Shown here in pieces: positions 9,240 to 20,617 of a stretch of 64,000 nt of DNA (positions are counted from its first letter, which is position 1; the number at the start of each line of letters is the position of its first letter). The translations under genes and the position numbers were made by a program. The DNA is from Neostapfia colusana (Eukaryota > Streptophyta > Magnoliopsida > Poales > Poaceae), in the NCBI GenBank assembly GCA_030760725.1, contig JASWHV010000012.1, positions 47,647,652 through 47,711,651 of the forward strand. Reading direction: 5' to 3'. A model generated the notes under the pieces. It was not told the origin of the DNA. It was given only the letters and a program-made list of their open reading frames with translations, and did not search any database.

Positions 9240-10539
9240 TGAAAGTGCATCTAGGGTATCCCTTGTGGGTTTTGGGGAATTGATGGCAAGCATATGAGAC
9301 CCTAATGAAATTATTGAGATGATTGCAGGACAAACAAAGTGAACTAGCTCGGTGCACACAAAAAGTTGAAAAATAGAGTGGTGTCCGAAAAGGAAGACTT
9401 TAATAAAATTTAGAAGAGCAAAGTAGATTTAAATGTATAGGGTGTGTGTGAGAGACACATCCCAAGACCTCATGACTTTGCGTAAGGGTAAGGGGTTTAA
9501 AAATCAACTAAAATCCACTGGACACCGGACTAGTCCGTTCATGGACCGGACTAGTCCGTTTAACTTTCTGGAAGTCGCAAACATAGTGCACCGGACTAGT
9601 CCGCCTTGTGAACCGGACTAGTCCGGTCAGCTTACTGGAAAGCACCGGACAAGTCCGGTTTTAGACCGGACTAGTCCGCTTAGCCCACTGGAAGTAGACC
9701 GGACATGTCCGAACATACACCGGACTAGTCCGGTATTAGGTTTTACAACAGTAACTTTTTTGGAAACCATATAAATTGGTGATCCACGGCCTTCCAACAA
9801 AAATACACAACTCACACTGCTAGAAACAAAAAACCCTAGCGCCGCCACCTGTCCCAAGAGCCCAAAAACACATCCCCCCACACATCTAAGGTGCGAAAAA
9901 GGTGAAAATCAATTAAACACTTGGATTTGGGATTGGGAGATCATCGTTCCTTCGTTGTGAGCTCTCCGGGTTTGATCTCTCTACACTCATATTCTGCATT
10001 ATAATCTTTTTGAGTGTATTTGATCTCTTTTTCATTGTAATTCTCATGGGAGCCCTCAACGTGTGAGGTTGCCCCACAAACTCGGTGATTACCCGTGCTA
10101 GTGGAGTCAAGTCGGCCTTGTGTGGTGACTTGAAGAGGGAAAGGGTTAGAGACCCGGCTCTATGTGAGCTTCCTCAATGAGGACGTAGATCTCTTGGTGA
10201 GATCGAACCTCGGTAAAATTTGTGTCTCGCATGCCTCTTTATTTTTGTTGATTAGAACATCTAGTTGCTAAACTTCATAATTTGAATTGCTAAGTTTCAT
10301 TCACGGGCATAATCACACCTCACATTGTAAACTCAAAATAAAATAACTGTTGTTTTTATTTCCGCTGCTAAACAAGTTAGTTTTCCTGAACAACACTTAA
10401 TACCATCTACACACTTTAGGCACACCGGACTAGTCCGCTCACACAACCGGACTAGTCCGGTCAAGCAAGTTTTTGACAACTATATTAAGTGTGCAGGAAA
10501 CTCTGTAAGGCCTATTCACCCCCCTCTAGGCCACATTCA
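9240..10539 (+). repeat. Copia B 5' LTR
   Basis: The 1300-bp repeat starts TGAAAGTGCATC and ends GGCCACATTCA. It contains eight palindromes in four pairs at 9525-9733 and two more at 10425-10460. It is followed by the primer-binding site. Confidence 0.96.
9525..9733. repeat. Array of paired CCGGACTAGTCCGG palindromes in copia B 5' LTR
   Basis: Motif starts are 9525, 9546, 9591, 9613, 9644, 9666, 9699 and 9720. They form four pairs with start-to-start spacing of 21, 22, 22 and 21 bp. The pairs are separated by spacers carrying CTGGAAG-like words, giving a larger unit of about 53-66 bp. Several copies are full 14-bp palindromes, others lose the last base pair. The same array is in the 3' LTR from 19217, and a further pair at 10425 and 10447 is 22 bp apart. 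Confidence 0.95.
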
Positions 10540-10541
10540 AT

Positions 10542-10556
10542 TGGTATCAGAGCAAG
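10542..10556 (+). other. Copia B primer-binding site
   Basis: TGGTATCAGAGCAAG lies two bases after the 5' LTR and matches the standard initiator-methionine tRNA primer site of plant retrotransposons. Confidence 0.9.
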
Positions 10557-10593
10557 GTTCTCCACCAACGAGACTCACATCTCGGAGAGATCA

Positions 10594-12867
10594 ATGGCCT
10601 CTGAGAAGAACAACGATATCCCGAAGACGAACATCAACGATGAGGAGAAAGAAGCCAAAGCCTTCGATGTGCTGAAAGAAAGTCCACATGACGATGAAGA
10701 AGTGAGACAGCTAAAGGCACTACTGAGAAAGAAATTAATGGCACAAAAGGGAAAAGAGGAAGAAAAGACGATGGGGAGTGGTCATCACGACTACTCCCGA
10801 TATCCTTACAACTACAACCGTCTCAATTCAAATAATCACTATCTCTCCATTCCTATGGGAAGGCCCCCGCAGTTTGACGGAAGTGACTATACCATGTGGA
10901 AGTACAACATGAAAATGCATCTAATATCCTTGAATCCTAGCCTTTGGCATATTGTCTGCACAGGTATACATATCCCAGACACGGATGAAGAACTCACTCC
11001 GGAACAAGAACAAGAGATTCACAGAAATGCACAAGCCGTTGCAGTAATCACATCATCACTGAGCAGGGAAGAATTCACCAAGATCGATGGACTAGAGAGT
11101 GCAAAAGAAATCTGGGATACACTCAAAACAGCTCATAAAGGAAATAGGTATGTACGTGAAGCCAAAATTGAGATGCTTGAAGGAGAGTTGGGGAGATTTG
11201 CTATTGAAGAAGGCGAATCACCTCAAGACATGTACAACCGGATGAAGGCACTCATCAACAAAATTTGTGCCTATGGAAGTAAGAAATGGACTGATCACGA
11301 GGTGGTCAAAAGGATGATTAGAGCCTTCATGCCGAGAAACGTCACACTTTGCTCAATGATTAGAAAAAACCCCGGGTTTCACAAAATGACTCCCGATGAG
11401 TTATTGGGGAAGATCATAAATCATGAAATGGTGGAGAAGGAGGCTCAATACGTCAAAGACTTAGCCGAGCTTACCTCTTCCAGAAAGAAAGAAGTTGCTC
11501 TCAAAGCAACATGCAGACACAAACTCAAAGAAACCCGTGAAGACCAAGATGACGGAGATACAAGCGACGTGAGTACCGATCTAGATGATGAGGAAATGGT
11601 ACTCTTTATCAAAAAGTTCAAGCGCATGATGAGGAGAAGATATGGCAACAACTCAAATGAAGGGAAAGCAAGGATAAAGGGAAATCCAAGGCTCGACGTA
11701 CTTGCTATAATTGTGGAGAGTACGGTCACTTCATGGTGGACTGTACTTATGAAGAAAAAAAAGAAGAAGAAGAAGGAAACAAAAGCACATGAGAAGAAAA
11801 ATTTCAGAAAAAGGAGACAAGCTCATCAAGCTCACATTGGCAAGGAGTGGGACTCAAACGATGAGTCCTCCTCCGATGAAGAAGAGGAGATGGCCACCAT
11901 TGCCGTTAAGAAACCCACCATGAGAGCTACACTCTTCCCAAACATGGGAGGACGGGATATGAACAACCATACTTGCCTTATGGCTAAAGAAGGCAAGAAA
12001 AAAGTTCGACTTACTCCTCCTGCGTTAAATACCTCTATTGATGACTTTGATAGCTCTAGTGATAATGAAGAAATGTTTAGAGGATTAAGTAAAATTGCTT
12101 TAAAGAAAATGGAAATGTTGTTGAACGAAATCTTTGAAAAGGAGGAACTTGTAAACTGACAAGAAGATATGCTCATCCGTGAAAGGAAGAGGTATCAAGA
12201 AGTTGAAAAACTTCTTGAGCTTGAAAGAGAGAAGAACAAGTCACTTGAGTTTGAGCTAGCCTTGAGTAAGGAGACTTACTAAAAGCTAGAGGACTCACAT
12301 ATTGCAATCAAGGATGAGCTTGCTAACTTGTCAAGAGTTAACAAGATCCTTGAGGTGCAAGTTGAGTCGCTCAAGCAAAGTGACTCATCTTCCTCCAAGA
12401 GCTCTTCCTCCAAAGATATGAGTTCGACAACAATTGGAACCTGCACATGCTCTAGTAAGAAAAATATCATTTCTAATACTTCAACTTCTCATGATATGCA
12501 TCCTTCCCAAAACGGCATCTTTGATAAGGAGAAGATCAAATATGCACGTAGTGCATATATGGTCACTAGACCTCCCAACGTCAAAGATGATCTTGGGTTT
12601 GACAGGAACAAACACATGTCCACTCTTAATCATTCAAAGAAAAGAATCACCTTTGTTAAGGAAAAATCACATAAATCTGATTTACAAATATTGTTTCATA
12701 CATTTGATGCTTCCTATGTTCTTATGAAAAACAAATATGGAAAAGTTATTGCTAAATACATAGGGCCACGCCACAAGAACTCGAAAACTTGTGTGTGGGT
12801 GCCCAAGACTCTTGTGACTAACCTGAGAGGACCCAAGCAAGCTTTGGTACCTAAAACCAAGGAATAA
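10594..12867 (+). pseudogene. Copia B gag
   Basis: The chosen start is the ATG at 10594 (MASEKNN), the first one after the leader. An upstream in-frame extension to 10489 would read through the LTR end. The capsid region has PPQFDGSDYTMWKYNMKMHL near residues 85-105 and the UBN2-type stretch SAKEIWDTLKTAHKGN. The zinc knuckle (tyr-asn-C-x2-C-x4-H-x4-C) is visible near 11706-11750 but in another frame, so two compensating frameshifts flank it. An acidic, serine-rich part with EWDSNDESSSDEEEE follows. Stops at 12157 and about 12280 interrupt the C-terminal coiled-coil-like part, which ends at 12867. Gag would form the particle coat. Confidence 0.92.
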
Positions 12868-12870
12868 TTC

Positions 12871-14656
12871 TGTTTTGCAGGCTTACTCCGGTGGATCTAA
12901 GTGGGTGCTAGATAGCGGATGAACAAATCACATGACCAGAGAAAGAGATATGTTTGTGGAGTACGAGTACAACGAGGATCCAAGTGAAGGCATATACTTT
13001 GGAGACAACAGCCAAGGAAAGGTCCTTGGTAGAGGTAACATTGAAATATCTCCTCAACACACTTTATCTAATGTTTTACATGTAGACTCCCTAGATTATA
13101 ACCTTTTGTCAATATCTCAACTATGCGACGAAGGTTATAACTATTTATTCACTAATGAGGGTGTGACCATTTTTAGAAGAAGCGATGGCTCGATTGCACT
13201 CAAGGGAATGTTGAAGGTAAAGCTTTATCTTGTTGATTTCAACAAAGATAAAGCCGAACTCAACACTAGCTTGGTTGCTAAGCTAACATGGGATGGCTGT
13301 GGCATAGACGTCTAGCCCATGTTGGGCTGAGAAATCTGCAGAAACTTCTAAAAGGTGGTCACATCCGAGGTCTAAAGGATGTGGTTTTTGAGAAAGACAG
13401 GCCGTGCAGCGCTTGCCAGGCAGGAAAACAAGTCGGAGCACCACACCCCGCCAAGAACGTAATGACCACTACAAGACCACTGGAACTTCTTCATATGGAT
13501 CTATTTGGTCCAATTGCTTACATAAGTATTGGCGGTAACAAATACGGTTTAGTAATTGTTGATGATTTTTCAAGATTTATCTGGGTATTTTTCTTGTATG
13601 ATAAATCAGAAACTCAGGGAATCCTCAAGAAGTTCCTGAAAAGAGCCCAGAACGAATTCTCATCAACCGTGAAGAACATCAGAAGTGATAACGGGACAGA
13701 ATTCAAGAATACACAAGTTGAAGAGTATCTCGATGAAGAAGGGATAAAACATGAGTTCTCGGCACCCTACTCTCCTCAACAAAATGGGGTGGCTGAAAGG
13801 AAGAACAGAACATTGATTGAAATGGCAAGAACAATGTTGGACGAATACAAGACATCAGATCGATTTTGGGCAGAAGCGGTGAACACCGCTTGTCATGCCA
13901 CAAATCGGTTGTACCTTCACCGACTACTGAAGAAAACTCCATATGAGCTCCTTACCGGTAAAAAGCCTAATGTTTCTTATTTCAAAGTTTTTGGTTGTAA
14001 ATGTTTTATTCTGAACAAGAAACCGAGGGCTTCGAAGTTCGCTTCAAAGTCCGATGAAGGGTTCTTGCTCGGCTATGAATCGAATGCCTACGCCTATCGT
14101 GTCTTGAACAAGGTGTCCGGTCTTGTTGAAGTAGCACGTGACGTAGTGTTCGATGAAACTAACGGCTCACAAGTGGAGCAAGTCGATAAGTGTATGCTAG
14201 ATAAAGAGGAGGCTCCATGTGAAGCGCTGAAGAAAATGGCACTTGGTGATATTCTACCACAAGAGCAAACGCAAGACTCAAATGCACAAAGTGAACCTCA
14301 ACAAGGAAGAAATGATCAAGGGGGAGCTTTTACACAAGATCAAGTGGAGGAAGATCAAGATAATCATGGAAGCAATGATCTAGGGGAGAGAATGAACATG
14401 AAGATGATGAAGAACAAGCAGCTACACAAGTTCCTCACCCAAGAGTACATCAGAGTGTGCAAAGAGACCATCCTGTCAACAATAACATTGGTGATATTGC
14501 TAAGGGAGTAACTACTAGATCTCGCGTTGCAAATTTCTGTGAATACTATTCTTTTGTCTCTTTTCTGGAACCATACAGGGTAGATGAAGCCTTAAGGGAT
14601 CCAGACTGTGTGATTGCAATGCAAGAAGAATTGAACAACTTCAAAAGAAATGAAGT
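12871..14656 (+). pseudogene. Copia B protease and integrase
   Basis: The protease active-site motif SKWVLDSG is at about 12898-12921 and is followed at once by a stop codon. Integrase starts with the HHCC zinc-binding module: H-x4-H in WHRRLAHVG, then C-x2-C in CSACQAG. The three catalytic acidic residues lie in HMDLFGP, RSDNGTEF and NGVAERKN, spaced as in an active enzyme. The usual FGCKCF and GFLLGYES segments follow. Frame changes near 13290 and 14480 break the polyprotein. The last part (to about 14740) is the acidic linker and the RT entry segment ALRDPDCVIAMQEELNNF. Confidence 0.93.
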
Positions 14657-16012
14657 GTGGGAGCTGGTAGAAAGACCAAGGGCGAACATCTTGGAACCAA
14701 ATGGGTCTTTCGGAACAAGCAAGATGAACATGGAGTAGTAACAAGAAATAAAGCGAGGCTGGTGGCCAAGGGTTATTCTCAGGTAGAAGGTTTGGACTTC
14801 GACGAAACTTTTGCTCCCGTAGCTAGACTTGAGTCCATTCGTATTTTATTGGCATATGCTACTCACCATAATTTTAAGTTGTATCAAATGAACGTCAAAA
14901 GTGCCTTCCTCAATGGTCCGATAAAGGAGGAAGTTTGTGTGGAGCAGCCACCAGGATTCGAAGACCAAGAGTGTCCTAACCACGTCTATAAACTGTGTAA
15001 GGCTCTCTATGGCCTCAAACAAGCTCCTCGAGCTTGGTATGAGTGCCTTAGAGATTTTCTAACTCAAAATGGATTCAAAATTGGTAAGGCTGACTATACA
15101 CTCTTCACTAAACATTTTGATGATCATCTATTTGTATGTCAAATTTACGTTGATGATATTATATTTGGATCCACTAACAAGTCTTTCTGTGAGGAATTTA
15201 GCAAAATTATGACAGATAGGTTCAAGATGTCGATGATGGGCAAATTGAAGTTCTTCTTGGGATTCCAAGTGAAGCAACTGAGAGAAGGCACATTTATAAG
15301 CCAAACCAGATACACACAAAACATCCTCAAGAAATTCAATATGGACAAAGCCAAGCCCATCAAGACACCCATGGCAATCAACGGACATCTCGACCTCAAT
15401 GAAGAAGGTCCAAATGTGGACCAAAAGGTATATAGGTCAATGATCGGCTCCTTACTTTACTTATGTGCATCTAGGCCAGATATTATGCTTAGCGTATGCA
15501 TGTGTGCAAGGTTTCAAGCCGCACATAAAGAGTGTCACTTAATAGCTGTAAAAAGAATCCTAAGATATCTTGTGCACACACCTAACTTGGGCCTTTGGTA
15601 TCCCAAAGGATCCAAGTTTAATTTGATAGGTTATTCCGATGCCGACTATGCAGGATGCAAAGTCGATAGAAAGAGCACTTCAGGGACTTGTCAATTTCTT
15701 GGCAAATCCCTAGTTTATTGGTCATCTAAAAAGCAAAACTCTATTGCTCTTTCAACAGCGGAAGCAGAGTATGTTGCAGCTGGTAGTTGTTGTGCACAAC
15801 TACTTTGGATGCGATAGACTCTTAGAGACTACGGCTACAATCTAAATCATATTCCGCTTCTATGTGATAATGAAAGCGCTATAAAAATTGCACACAACCC
15901 AGTAGAGCACTCAAGAACTAAGCACATAGATATTCGTCATCACTTTCTTAGAGATCATTCATTAAAAGGTGACATTGAAATTTCACATGTTAGAACTGAA
16001 AACAACTAGAAG
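14657..16012 (+). pseudogene. Copia B reverse transcriptase and RNase H
   Basis: RT landmarks are KARLVAKGYSQ, DETFAPVARLESIR, LYGLKQAPRAWY and the catalytic YVDDIIFGS box near 15150. These are followed by MSMMGKLKFFLG and the MIGSLLYLCASRPDI segment. RNase H has YSDADYAGCKVDRKSTSG, STAEAEYVAAGSCC, then a TAG at 15815-15817. It continues in frame with LLCDNESAI and HSRTKHIDIRHHFLRD. The final ADIFTKPL motif is shifted out of frame near 16008. The wording is almost that of element A, so both belong to one lineage. Confidence 0.94.
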
Positions 16013-16948
16013 ATATCTTTACCAAACCATTAGATGAGAAAATGTTGATATTCTTGACTCTCGAAACGTGGCTTGAAACGTTGCATACCTGGTTGCAACC
16101 TCAAATTTTACATTTTATTGTAAAAACTGCTCCTCATCTCTTTTTCCTCTAAGAAAACTATTTTAATGAAGAAATCTTGCGAAATATGACCATTGTTTGA
16201 TTGTTGCTTGCCTACTGGTCGTAATTACCAAGATTATTTGCAAAAATTAGTGTCCTTGGATCACTTTTAAACTTTACTATCTGTATCAGGTCTGTTGGAA
16301 CCGGACTTGTCCGGTTGTCAATCGGACTAGTCCGGACAGACGATATAGTTAGGTTAACTCAGGGGCACCGGACTAGTCCGCTACCATGACCGGACTAGTC
16401 CGGTCAGTCGCATATATAAGCGTTTGGCCGGCCCAAACCCCTCCTTCTCCACTAATAAGCATTTGGTCTCCCCTCCTCTCCTAAACCCTAGCTCCCAAAG
16501 TGATTTTCGGGTTGAGCCCTCAAACTCGAAGTTTTCTCCGTGGAAAAATCCTCTCCTTGACGAGTGGATTCTCCTCTCCGGACTCATCCGGATAGATTCT
16601 TGCTCCTTCAACGCGAATCTTCAATTCTTGGTAAATTCCCCCCTAAAACCTAACTCTCAAACTTTTCTAATTCTAGCTCGTTTCCTTTGATTTCAAAAGG
16701 ATGTACATTGCCTCCAGAGATGTATTCCTACTACTTTCCTGCCTTTGTGTCTTTAGATAGGAGATTTGATTCAAATGGAAACGTTAGGGTTCTTATGCCA
16801 GGCCGGACTAGTCCGGCGCGCAGATGCGGACAAGTCCGCACTCTGAAACCGGACAAGTCCGGTCTCTGACAGTTGAACCCCTACATTCCTATTTGAAATC
16901 GATAATGAGTCCATTTGTATCTAATCCTTGAACTCCTTATCAGGCACC
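16013..16948 (+). other. Copia B post-pol spacer with further palindrome pairs
   Basis: No gene is visible. The LTR palindrome recurs as pairs at 16301/16322 and 16368/16390 and as a triplet at 16803, 16826 and 16849. Spacing is 21, 22, 23 and 23 bp, matching the LTR arrays. Some copies are changed symmetrically (for example GCGGACAAGTCCGC), so both arms changed together. Confidence 0.85.
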
Positions 16949-18539
16949 ATGTCTTCAGGCTCAGATGACAGCTCTTTCCACCTTGATGAAGAGGTTCAAC
17001 GTGAAAGAGTGAGGAGAGCCAAGGAGAGAGTGATGAAGAAAAGACATGATGTCAATGTCCACTCTCCACCTTCCGATGAAAATTTGCCTAAGAAGAGGAA
17101 GGTGATTGTGAAGAAGCCTCAAGGAAAGGCTATTGCCGAGAGCTCCTCGGGACCTAAGAGGGCTCCCAATAAAGGGAAGGGGCTTGCTAGTGGCCCCATT
17201 GGGCCTCTGAAAATGAAAAATCCCATTCATCACAACAGGCAACTTTCGAATAATAATTGCACTGGAAAAGGGGGTGAACTAGCTGACAAGTTCAGAAAAG
17301 TAGAAGTGTATAATCAGCCTAGAGAGTCAGCTGACCCCGGATTTTGGAGTAATTTTCATGCTGACTACTATGAACATGTGTATCGGAAGATGAAGCATCT
17401 AGTTGTCGAAAGTCAGTGGGTTGATATTGCTTATCTTCAGTCCAAGATATGTCAAGCTTATCAGGAGGTTGTGACGGCCCTCGAGCTTCACGGGCTGAAA
17501 GACCTATTCTCCTTCAAGGAAAGACTAGAATGATGAAGTCATCACGCAATTCTACTCTACTCTCTACTTCGCTCGTGATGACAACGACAGGATGATTTGG
17601 ATGACACATGGGTCTCAGTACAGTGTCACCTATGAAGAATTCGCAAGAATCCTTCATCTTGAGCATACCTTGGACAATGAACTTGTAATTCACAACCTGA
17701 AACCACTGGAGAAAGATCAGCTGGACTTTCTCTATGATACACGAATGCCATTCAAGCCTCCAACCACTAAATACATGAAGCCTTTCTTGGTAGTTCTCAA
17801 TCGGATATTGAGGAAGACTATAGCTCCCAAAGAGGGAGATGCAGGGACTGTTCAGGGCACCCTCAGAACCTTGATGAAGGTCATAAGCAAGAAGAGGACA
17901 TTCAATGTGTTTGAGTACATTTACAATGACATTATCAATATCTCTATCAATCCCATCCGGTCTTGCGGCTATGCACCCTACATAATGTTCATGATTGAAA
18001 AAGTGACAGGACTGGAGTTCGTAAAGGATGTACCTCACACTAGACTTAGGCCCCAGAAGCCCACTATATATTCTGCTCCTTCTGCTCCTGTCTCACCCGG
18101 AGAAGAAAGAAGGTCCAAGAGAGCTCAAGAGAAGACAAGATCTGAGGCTGCAGCTACCACTCATGCAACCTCATCTACTCGGGAATCCTCAAGTGGCATC
18201 TTCAAGATGCTATCTTCTATCTTTGCCTCTTGCCGCAAAGTTGAAGTTAAGCAACATGAAGAGAGATTGGCCAGGAAGAAGCATCAAAGATATGTAAAAG
18301 CCAATATCTAGGCCATCTGTGCCAAACTGGAAATTGAGCCACAAGGGTCACTTGAGGTTTCTGAGGACTCAGCTGAAGACTTCACTGAAATGCCAGCTTT
18401 CACTGACCAAGAGTTGAGCTCCTTTGGGTTTGGTGGTGGTTCAGCTGCTAACCCTCTACATGGTCAAGATGATGAAGATCAAGGTGAAGAGGAAGATGAA
18501 GATAGGACTGAGAGTGAAAGTGGGAACGGCGATGAGTGA
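16949..18539 (+). pseudogene. Copia B additional sense ORF (plant transposon protein, Transposase_32-like)
   Basis: After RNase H lies a second gene in the same direction, in the position of the so-called env-like or additional ORF of SIRE/Maximus elements. The N-terminal part (16949-17533) begins MSSGSDDSSFHLDEEVQ, is Lys/Arg rich (KKRHDV, KKRKVIVKKPQGK, possible nuclear targeting) and ends in a globular-looking segment. The central part (17592-18050) has DDNDRMIWMTHGSQYSVTY, EFARILHL and YGYAPYIMFMIEKVTG-like words, recalling the putative plant transposon protein domain. The C-terminal part is acidic and Ser rich. A frameshift with a stop near 17520-17536 and a TAG at 18309 break the gene. 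No signal peptide or membrane segment is seen, so an envelope role is not supported. Its biochemical role is unknown. Confidence 0.75.
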
Positions 18540-18931
18540 TTCCACTCGATTTTTCCCATTTTGCTGCCTTGATGCCAAAGGGGGAGAGATTGAGACTAGA
18601 ATAGCTATCTAGGATAAGTTATTAAGGACTTGTGATCGAGGACTTGTACTTATTTTTAAAACTATTGTAATTTGACTATTCACCTTATGTGTGATGCTTC
18701 ATAGTATTGTGATGCTTACATCTATGGTTGTTATCTTTTATCCTCGTTCATCACATTTTTGTTGATAACACACTTGTTAGGCACCCCACCATAAGGTGTG
18801 CGTATATGAGAGAAGTTTTTCTTGTTAGTTATTCATTATTCTCATATATGCACACTTTATGAAATATCATTTTTTTCTTCTTAATTGTGATATCTCAAAA
18901 GGTTGTCATCAATCACCAAAAAGGGGGGGAT
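18540..18931 (+). other. Copia B pre-LTR region with polypurine tracts
   Basis: A tract with core AAAGGGGGAGAGATTG at about 18577 matches one in element A near 1813. A second, AAAAAGGGGGGGA, abuts the 3' LTR and is the likely plus-strand primer. Between them is AT-rich DNA with no gene. Confidence 0.8.
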
Positions 18932-20236
18932 TGAAAGTGCATCTAGGGTATCCCTTGTGGGTTTTGGAGAATTGATGACAAGCATATGAGATCCTAATGA
19001 AATTATTGAGATGATTGCAGGACAAACAAAGTGAACTAGCTCGGTGCACACAAAAAGGTGAAAAATAGAGTGGTGTCCAAAAAGGAAGATTTTAATGGAA
19101 TTTAGAAGAGCAAAGTAGATTTAAATATATAGGGTGTGTGTGAGAGACACATCCCAAGAGCTCATGACTTTGCGTAAGGGTAAGGGGTTTAAAAATCAAC
19201 TAAAATCCACTGGACACCGGACTAGTCCGTTCATGGACCGGACTAGTCCGTTTAACTTTCTGGAAGTCGCAGACATAGTGCACCGGACTAGTCCGCCTTG
19301 TGAACCGGACTAGTCCGGTCAGCTTACTGGAAAGCACCGGACAAATCCGGTTTTAGACCGGACTAGTCCGCTTAGCCCACTGGAAGTAGACCGGACAAGT
19401 CCGAACATACACCGGACTAGACCGGTATTAGGTTTTACAACGGTAACTTTTATGGAAACCATATAAATTGGTGATCCACGGCCTTCCAACAAAAATACAC
19501 GACTCACACTGCTAGAAACAAAAAACCCTAGCGCCGCCACCTGTCCCAAGAGCCCAAAAACACATCCCCCCACACATCTAAGGTGCGAAAAAGGTGAAAA
19601 TCAATTAAACACTTGGATTTGGGATTGGGAGATCGTCGTTCCTTTGTTGTGGGCTCTTGGGGTTTGATCTCTCTACACTCATATTCTGCATTGTAATCTT
19701 TTTGAGTGTATTTGATCGCTTTTTCATTGTAATTCTCGTAGGAGCCCTCAACGTGTGAGGTTGCCCCACAAACTCGGTGAATACCCGTGCTAGTGGAGTC
19801 AAGTCGGCCTTGTGTGGTGACTTGAAGAGGGAAAGGGTTAGAGACCCGGCTCTGTATGAGCTTCCTCAATGAGGACGTAGATCTCTTGGTGAGATCGAAC
19901 CTCGGTAAAATTTGTGTCTCGCATGCCTCTTTATTTTTGTTGATTAGAACATCTAGTTGCTAAACTTCATAATTTGAATTGCTAAGTTTCATTCACGGGC
20001 ATAATCACACCTCACATTGTAAACTCAAAATAAAATAATTGTTGTTCTTATTTACGCTGCTAAACAAGTTAATTTTCATGAACAACACTTAATACAATCT
20101 ACACACTTCAGACACACCGGACTAGTCCGCTCACACAACCGGACTAGTCCGGTCAAGAAAGTTTTTGACAACTACATTAAGTGTGCAGGAAACTCTGTAA
20201 GGCCTATTCACCCCCCCCCCCTCTAGGCCACATTCA
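18932..20236 (+). repeat. Copia B 3' LTR
   Basis: The 1305-bp partner of 9240-10539 has the same termini and the same ten palindromes. Two copies show point changes that break symmetry (CCGGACAAATCCGG and CCGGACTAGACCGG). A longer C-run (20211-20220) accounts for part of the length difference. Confidence 0.96.
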
Positions 20237-20617
20237 GTTTTCCACTATAAGGTTTTGGTGCAGTACCTTTTCGGTTTTGTTATTAAATTGTTTTTTCATC
20301 TACCGGTGCTTGTGTGTATTTGTCAAGAACCGCTGGTGTCTCATGTACGCCAACTTTCTGGATGAAGTGAGGTACAGAAAACCAGTTCCATTCACACACC
20401 TTACACAAACTTTCTTCCCTTTCGTTTTTTCAAATAATGTAAAGAGTCCAGGATAATCATGGATGGTAACGAATATCATTGCTCTTAGCACGAAATACTC
20501 TCGCATGTAATTGTACCATGTACGTACCCCTTCATTCCACAGCTTCGCCATATCCTTCATTAGAGGTTACAGGAATACATCAATTTTGACGCCAGGTTGT
20601 TTTGGACCTTGGATAAG
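20237..20617 (-). pseudogene. CACTA-2 transposase, second piece (end of TNP2 catalytic domain)
   Basis: Read from 20617 down: IQGPKQPGVKIDVFL, a TAA, then PLMKDMAKLWNEGVRTWYNY, REYFVLRAMIFVTIHDYPGLF and the cysteine segment KVCVRCVNGTGFLYL followed by RKLAYMRHQRFL. This is the conserved second half of the transposase_21 (TNP2) domain. At its upstream edge (20618-20622) the aatag duplication of solo LTR D begins; at its downstream edge is copia B. Confidence 0.9.

Larger units (their letters stand above)
9240..20236 (+). mobile_element. Copia B: 11-kb SIRE/Maximus-type element with palindrome arrays
   Basis: This is a complete element with LTRs 9240-10539 and 18932-20236, flanked by the exact duplication gtttt (9235-9239, 20237-20241). 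The LTRs differ by about 16 bases in the first 540 by eye (near 3%), so insertion is fairly recent. The order is LTR, primer site, gag, protease, integrase, RT, RNase H, spacer with palindromes, extra sense ORF, polypurine tract, LTR. Stops and frameshifts occur in every gene, so it is not autonomous now. The long 3' region with an extra ORF is the hallmark of the SIRE/Maximus lineage. Confidence 0.96.

Noticed and set aside
9525..9733. Regular short repeats with spacers, at first sight CRISPR-like
   Set aside because: They are palindromes in the LTR of a plant retrotransposon, repeated in both LTRs, with 8-bp gaps inside pairs and no cas genes; the genome is eukaryotic.
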